NCBI RefSeq assembly: GCF_023053635.1
Contig: NC_086179.1
Coordinates: forward strand, 5,160,001-5,224,000
Origin: Elgaria multicarinata webbii
Taxonomy: Eukaryota; Chordata; Lepidosauria; Squamata; Anguidae
Length of the DNA stretch: 64,000 nt
Direction of reading: 5' to 3'
Positions within the stretch are counted from its first letter, which is position 1, and every line of letters starts with the position of its first letter. The notes below the pieces were generated by a model. That model worked only from the letters and a program-made list of their open reading frames with translations. It searched no databases and had not been told where the DNA came from. Made by a program: the position numbers and the translations under genes. Below are positions 51,625 through 60,114 of the stretch, piece after piece.

Positions 51625-54600
51625 TTGAATATTTATATACCGCTCCCCATTGAAAAATTTCGGAGCGGTGTACAAGGTAAAATGAAAATAAAAACAGAAT
51701 AAAACAGTTAAAACAAAATTTAAAAGAAGCAATAACAGTAATCCAAGGCTGCATATTAAAGAAATGGTCCTTTTATGCCTGTAATTGTATGCAAATTGTG
51801 CTATTTACAGCTGTGAATTTGCACAAACCACGATTTCTGTAAATGTTCCCACCTGCAAATTTGTGCAAATCATGGCTCGTGGACACCCTCCACCACCCCC
51901 GAAGGGGTCAGGCAACTGGCAGGCAGGCAGCAAGCAGAGAGTGTACAGGGCATTACTTCTCAGCTTCACAGGGTTGTTGTGAGAAGATAGGGAAAGAATT
52001 ACGTCTGTGGATCACGTTCTCCTTTGAGGTGGGGAAGGATAAAAATGTAATAAATAGGGACCTCACCTTTTCCCCTTTGATACCATCTTGGCCTTTCTTA
52101 CCCTAGGTTTTTTTTTTCAAAAAATCAAAATAGAACACCATTATACATAGCAAATAACTCCGTTTATGGATAGAGAGACATTTTTCTTCCTCTCTCATAA
52201 TACTAGAACCTGGGTTCATCCCATGAAGCTGATTATTGGGAGATCCAGGACAGATCAGAGGAGGTACTTCTTCACACGGCACATAGTTAAACTATAGAAT
52301 TCACTACCACAAGATGTAGTGACGGCCACCAATTTGGATGGCTTTAGAATCATAGAATAGCAGAGTTGGAAGGGGCCTACAAGGCCATCAAGTCCAACCC
52401 TCTGCTAAATGCAGGAATCCACCCTAAAGCATCCCTGACAGATGGTTGTCCAGCTGCCTCTTGAAGGCCTCTAGTGTGGGAGAGCCCACAACCTCCCTAG
52501 GGAACTGATTCCATTGTTGTACTGCTCTAACAGTCAGGAAGTTTTTCCTGATGTCCAGCTGGAATCTGGCTTCCTTTAACTTGAGCCCGTTATTCCGTGT
52601 CCTGCACTCTGGGAGGATGGAGAAGAGATCCTGGCCCTCCTCTGTGTGACTTTTTAAGTATTTGAAGAGTGCTATCATGTCTCCCCTCAATCTTCTCTTC
52701 TCCAGCCTAAACATGCCCAGTTCTTTCAGTCTCTCTTCATAGGGCGTTGTTTCCAGACCCCTGATCATCCTGGGATAATTCCTGGAGAAGAAGGCTATCC
52801 ATGGCTACTAGCCCTGATGGCTTACTACCTCCAATATCAGAGGCAGTAAGCCTATATACATCAGTTGCTGGGGAACATGGGCAGGAGTGTGCTGTTGCAC
52901 CTTTGTCCTGCTTGAGGATTCCTAGTAGACAGCTGTTTGGCGCTAGACTAAATTGACCCTTGGTGGGATCCAGCAGGACTCTTCTTATGTTCTTATTTGA
53001 AAAGCCAGGTTAAACTTGGTGGCTCCGATTTTGGTGGGGATGTGAATGCCTTCTGAGTTTCAGACAAGACCAGCCAGAATTCTAAAGGAACTATCCAAGG
53101 TGCCAAACCTTTTTTGGGGATAGGGATCAGCATCCTGGTTCGCTCGTTTAGAATTCTGGCTGGTTCTGATTGGATTCACAGCCCCACTGAAATCAGAGCC
53201 ACCAGCCTCCACTGTTGAATTTGCAAACATCTGAGTCTCACACACTTGGAGAGGTTTCTTATGAGAGTGAGCTGTGGACATTCCCCCTGCACCCCCACAG
53301 CAGAGGGAGGGTGCTCTGAACTTGGGATCCTTAGACTCTACATCTGGCAAGACCTTGGCCCTAGCCTCCCTTACACTCCGAGAAGGACCTTAACACATCA
53401 CTGTGCTGCTTGTTATGATGTCCTGGCCATTCTAACAATGCATAATATCTATATATATTTTAAATGCTAAGGCAATGTGTGGTGTAAAAGTTCTGATCTA
53501 TGACACACTGGACGTTCTGAGCTATGAGAAGAACTTTGTATGCTGGAGGTTCTGAGCTATGAGAAGAACTTTGTGCGGCTAAGCAACAGATTATATAAAA
53601 CAGCTGGGAGTAGGGGGAAGCAGCTGGGAGGGAGCGTGTGGGAGGGAGTCCATTGGACTCCCGATTGGCCTCGTGCCCAGTTTTTCCAGATGCTCACAGA
53701 AAAGCAGGAAAGTACTAGAGTGTAGATAGCCTGCATGAGTCAAGCTGGTTGAAAGTATTTTTATTGGCTTAATTGGAACACATGTCCCCAAAGTCCATCT
53801 TGTTGCTTAATCAGTGGCGTTCAGAAGGTTGTTAGAGTGACCTCCAGATGTACTTTCCGTCTAACCATGTTTTTCTGTTTTTCTGTCTAACCATGCACAG
53901 GATTGCATCTTTAGTGAAAATGAAACCTTGGTCCAGCCTTTCCCACCCAATTGCCCTCCATATATTATGGACTTCAACTCCCATCAGCTCCAGACAGCAT
54001 GGTCAGGAATGCTGGGAGTTGTAGTCCAAAACGTATGGAGAGCACTAGCTTGGGGCAGGCTACCTAAGTCAGAATGCTTTATTCACTCTTCCGTTTACAA
54101 AAGCACCAAATGCATCTTCACCACATTCTTTACCCTTGGACCTGTGGGCCCTTCTGGCCCTGGTGTTCCTTGTTCGCCCTAAAGAGAGAGAGAAAACAAA
54201 GGGGTCATTCCTTGAGGTTTCCCAGCAGGCCGTTCACCTGAGGAAGTTCTCAATACAGATAACTGAACTGAAGATGATATCACAGAACAGAGTTTTAATT
54301 CTTCCATTTTTTAGTAAAAATATCCAATCAAAATAGCTGGGATTATTTGTAAATACAGTCACAGAGTCTCTGGGGGTGTCTATACAGCTTGCTTGCCATG
54401 GAGTGGATGCGCAGTGGCGCTGTGGTACTTATACGACACAGACACCAACTTGCAGCTGCATTGGGGTTCTCTCTGCAAAACTGCGCATTTTCGTGGTACC
54501 GCTAAACTGCGTCTTTTTTCTTTACTTCCAGGTCACCTCGGATTTCTGCTGTTGTCAATATGGATGTGTGTGTGAATTTGGATTGTGTACAGTGGGCATA

Positions 54601-54811
54601 CTTTGGGGGAAAGCCCTTGCGTCATCAGCTGTCTCTCTAAACTCTTATTTATTTTATTTATTACTTTTTATACCGGCCAATAGCCGAAGCTCTCTGGGCG
54701 GTTCACAAAAATTAAAACCATAATAAAACAACCAACAGGTTAAAAGCACAAATACAAAATACAGTATAAAAAGCACAACCAGGATAAAACCACGCAAATA
54801 AAACTCTCACA

Positions 54812-54844
<33 letters not shown>

Positions 54845-57800
54845 CATTAATTGGGAATATACAATCCAGAAATTATGGATAATCTGCAGGAAAAGCTGAT
54901 AATACTAACACCCAAAGCAGTCACCTGGTGAAATGGATGGGCAGGAGATTTGGGTCAGACAAGAGGAAGTCCTCCTCCATGCAGCGTGTCATTCATCTGT
55001 GGAACTCCTTGCCACAAAATGACAGCCACTGGCTTAGATGGCTTTATAAGATAAAGTCACGGAAGAAAAAACTATCCATGGCTGTTGGTCAAGAGGGCTA
55101 TATGCCTGTCTCTGTATACCAGCTGATGAGAGCAATGACAGGAGAGGGCCTTCATATCTCACTTGTGGGCTTCTCAGAGATGTCTGCTTGGCCACTGTAG
55201 ACAGCAGGGTGATGGACAACTGGACAACAATGTATGTTCCAACGGTCCTTTCTACACCTAAGGGTGTAGAGGGACGCAAGGGAGACAATCCTGGGATTTC
55301 CGGCTTCCAGGATCGTCACCTTGCTTCCAGTGGCTGTGTGACATCTTGGAAGTGAAGATGCGCCCATCACAGCCGCCATTTTTATAAAAAAGAACAAGAA
55401 CGTTTTTTAAAAAAAGCTCCGCCCCCCCTCCTGCCACCAATGACCCTGGACTCCACCCAGCCTGGCTCCTTCCCTCTGCTGACCCCCACTACCCGCGAGG
55501 AGGAGGGAAGAAGCCGTGATGGGTTCCCACACCACCAACGGTCCTCGGGATCATTCTGGGACCGCAGGTAAAACCGGGATAACAGGGGTCCCAGAAATCC
55601 CAGGAAAATGGAGGGACCATCCTTCCCTGCTCCTGGGATCCCCTGTGTGTCATTTGGACGCACAGGGACGATTTTGGGACAATCCTGGGGGGGGAAAGGC
55701 AGGTGTAGAAAGGGCCTAAGAGTAACTAAGGGCACAATTCGATCCCAGCGGAAGCTGGTTTCAGGCAGCTGGCTCAGGTCGACTCAGCCTTCCATCCTCC
55801 TGAGGTCGGTAAAATGAGTACCCAGTTAGCTGGGGAAAAGGTAATCACAGCCGGGGAAGGCAACGGCAAACCACCCCGCTATAAGGCCTGCTAAGAAAAC
55901 GTCAACGAAAGCTGGCGTCCCTCCAAGAGTCAGTAATGACTCAGTGCTTGCACGAGAGGTTCCTTTCCTTTCCTTCCTTCAGACAGAAAAAAAGTCCTAT
56001 GACTCTCAGCACTCAGGTTTAACAAGCAGCGTCATTCATGCCAGAACTCACCTTCTGCCCTTGGGGTCCAGGAAGTCCCATCGCCCCCTGCAAAGGAAAT
56101 ACGCAAGAGAGTTCAGCCTCGGGGTGTTACAAAATCTATGCACACAGTACACTGTGTTCCCTTTGAAATGCTAATGTTGTCCTGAGATGCACTTTCCGCT
56201 CCTTCGAATACACATTTTATTTCTGAGGATATTGTGGTTGAGGTTTAACTTTAAAAAATTGCTAAAAATCAGGGGATGATCCAATTTCCTTCAGAGTGGC
56301 CATGCCTAAGGATATATTTAGGAGCTATCATGGTGCCTATTTTCATGTTTCTATCTTGAAAACTAAAAAAGTTATAGGCATTTTACATTTCCAATGTACG
56401 TCTATGGGGGAAAATCTGGAGCTCTGGATCTGGATTTGGTCGGATCAGGTCCGGATCGATCTGGAAGGTCCAGATTGGGATCCAGAGTGGATTGGGGGTT
56501 CCCTGCACAGCCCTAGTTTAAAGTGTCTTCTGAATGGGGCCATAGACAGACACGGCTTTTCCTGGCCCTGCTGTGGCAAACTGGAGATGCTATTGAGAAG
56601 GTCCGGCTACCATGTTGGAGCCACGTTTGGTAGCTCAGAGCTGAAGCAGAGGCACCGGCCTCTACGTTGCTAGCATGATGGGGGAAATAAATCATAGCTC
56701 TGTTTTGCATGCAAAAGGTCGTAAATTAAATATTTGGCATCCGTAGCGAAAAAGATCAGAGGAACAGGGCTCAGAAAGACCAAGCTCAGTCTTGGAGACC
56801 CATTGCCAGCTGACCTTGCTCTGCCAGATGAACATACCTTGTCTCCTTCCGCTCCCTTTAAACCAGGGACCCCTGGCACTCCAGCCCCAACCTCACCCTG
56901 AAAAGCAAGCAGGGAAGCATTATGCAAGGCACTGGCGGTGCGTGGTAGCTAGGAAAGCGTTGCCCTCATTCCCTCTGGAATGGAGCTTGTGTCCCTTTAA
57001 GAGCTGGGAGGCAGGTCAGTGTCCCGCAAGAGCAATTTCTTCCTTCCTGGTGTTGCAACGACGTGAGAAGCTTCCCCATAGGAATGCTGTAGGTCTCTGA
57101 CAAGTCAAAGGAGGGTACAGAAATGGGCATATTGTTACTGACACTACTGAGGCCCTGAGTTAGACAATTAAGCAAACCAGCCACCCTGGGCTGAATTAGC
57201 CTGGCAAAGGGGGTAATAGCCTTAAATCTATTAGGCCTTAGCTAGACCGGGCGAAATCCCAGGGCAAACCCCGGGATCGTCCCTGTGCATCCACATGACG
57301 CACAGGGGATCCCTGAGTCAGGGAGGGATGATCCCTCCTTTGCCTCGGGATCTCGCCCTCCCCTTTGAGCCCGCTTTTTCTGTGGTCCTGGGCTGAGCCC
57401 GAGACCGCAGAACGTGTGACCCGTTGCTTGACCCGGCTCCGCACGATTCCTCACACGGAGCCAGGAGCTGCACCAATCAGGGGTAGGGTGCGGGGTGCGG
57501 GGAGCGGGGAAATTAAATTATTTTTTAAAAAATGGACCTACCTTTGCGCACGACCGTTTGTGCGGCCGTTTCTTTAAAAAATTAAAAATTGGAGGGCTCA
57601 ACATCTCTCTTCCTGAGGTCGTCGCGCCTCACGTGTAAACGGAAGAGGGATCTCGCGTTAATGACAACGCGAGATTTTCTTTCCTCCGTCGCGGACTATA
57701 AAGTAGGTCTAGCTAAGGGCTTAGTCTAGGAGCGCTTCTAGACAGAGGGCATCTAGCACTACTAATCTGTAGGGATTGTGCGGTGATTCCGTCTTTTTCT

Positions 57801-60066
57801 CCAGTAAGAGGAAAGATGGAAGAACCAGTGGGAAAACACGGGAGAGTTAGGAGTGGAAGATAGCCGGCATTCCGCCATACACGCTCCTGAATATCTGGGG
57901 AAACTTCCTAACAATGGAACTGGCATGTTGCTGGGGGTGTTCAAGGAGAGACTGGACAACCATCTGCCAGGGATGCTTTAAACTGGATTCCTGCACTGAC
58001 TAGGGGTGGGGGTGGACTCGATGGCCTAGAAGGCCCCTTCCAGCTCTAAGATTTCCCAAGTTGTTTCTGATCTTCAGCTAACTCAGCAGCTTTCTCTCTT
58101 TCTGCATTTCTCTCTCTTCAAGGATGTCCCAAAACTTCTTTCCATCTCTCCATCTCTCTCTCTCTCTTTCTCATATACACAAACACCTACAAGGCATCTA
58201 TTTTGGAGCTTCTATACATTAACCAAGAAACCCGCTATCTTACCAGGATTTTCTGCTTTCTGTTTCTTTGGGGGATTACAATGGGTTCTTTACAAGGCAG
58301 ACACTTGGTTTGAATCGAGGGACAGGCGAAGCGCCTCCCTCCTTCGTTGGCATGTGTGCAGAGGAATGAGTGCGGGGAGGGGAGTCTTGTTTTTGTAGCT
58401 CACCTTGTGCCGGACTTTTTCCTTGCAGCCCCCAGGAAATCTATGATTCCTCACTCCCCCTCACCCAACCCAGTGCCCCAAATGTAAGTTAGCAAGCTGG
58501 AAGCTCTGTCATAGCCATGGCAGAACTCTTTCAGGTCTGGGGGCGGGGAGTCAAAAACAGCCGACCCAGCAGGTGAGCATTTGCTGCAAGACAGCAAAGC
58601 TGCTTGCTTGGTTGTTTTTGCTAGTTCTGCACGGATGGACTCAGCTTGTTTGCGCGGGGGGGGGGGGGGGGAGAGCACAGCCAGACCTACGATACCTTCC
58701 CTTTACTACGCACTCCCCACACCTGCAACTGAGAAATGTTCTCAAGCATTTCTACGTGGGGGAAATGTGGTTAGAATTGAGAAAAGCCCTTCCTCAGAAA
58801 GTTTATAGCGCTACCCCAGCATTCCACACTGCCAATATGGCTCCATTAACTTTTATTACAGTGTCTCTCCCATATTTTGAAAGTGGGATAAAGGCAGGGA
58901 GAATGCAGGAGATGTTCTGGACATTGAAGATGTCATGTAATGGACCCACAAACTTCCGTGAGTCACTAATAATGAGTGTGCAATAAATTGGGTGGGATAG
59001 CTAATACCCTGGAACACAGAAACAAACTTCAAAGTGATCTTGACAGGCTGGAGCGCTGGGCTGAAAACAACAGAACGAAATTTAAGAGGGATAAATGCCA
59101 AGTTCTCCATCTAGGAAATAGAAACCAAATGCACAGTTACAAGATGGGGGATACTTGGCTCAGCAATACTACAAACGAGAAGGATCTTGGAATTGTTTTA
59201 GATCACAAGCTGAATATGAGCCAACAGTGCGATATGGCTGCAAGAAAGGCCAATGCTATTTTGGGCTGCATTAATAGAAGTAGAGCTTCCAAATCACGTG
59301 AAGTACTGGTTCTTCTCTATCCGGCCCTGGTTAGGCCTCATCTAGAGTATTGCGTCCAGTTCTGGGCTCCACAATTCAAGAAGGACGCAGACAAGTTGGA
59401 GCGTGTTCAGAGGAGGGCAACCAGGATGATCAGGGGTCTGGAAATAAAGCCCTATGAAGAGAGACTGAAAGAACTGGGCATGTTTAGCCTGGAGAAGAGA
59501 AGATTGAGGGGAGACATGACAGCACTCTTCAAATACTTGAAAGGTTGTCACACAGAGGAGGGCCAGGATCTCTTCTCGATCCTCCCAGAGTACAGGACAC
59601 GGAATAACGGGCTCAAGTTAAAGGAAGCCAGATTCCGACTGGACATCAGGAAAAACTTCCTGACTGTTAGAGCAGTACGACAATAGAACCAGTGACCTAG
59701 GGAGGTTGTGGGCTCTCCCACACTAGAGGCCTTCAAGAGGCAGCTGGACAACCACCTGTCAGGGATGCTTTAGGGTGGATTCCTGCATTGAGCAGGGGGT
59801 TGGACTCGATGGCCTTGTAGGCCCCTTCCAGCTCTGCTATTCTATGATTCTATGATTCTATGATTGCTGGTGTAGAGAAGCCCTTGGACTAAAATTGTGC
59901 TGAAGCAGGCTACTTGAAGGTGATGTGTGAGAGACAGTGTGGTATAGTGGTTAGAGTGTTGGATTGGGACTTGAGACGTCTGGGTTCTAGTCCCCACTGA
60001 GCCATGGAAGCTCACTGGGTGACTTTGGGCCAGTCACTGACTTTCAGCCAAACCTACCACACAGGG

Positions 60067-60114
<48 letters not shown>

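Noticed and set aside
58405-58445. Possible short exon before GTGAGC on the minus strand
   Set aside because: The 18-bp reading (EKVRHK) has no Gly-X-Y and no convincing acceptor.
58573-58986. 137-codon plus-strand frame
   Set aside because: No domain or splice context; crosses the 16-G run and unassigned intron.
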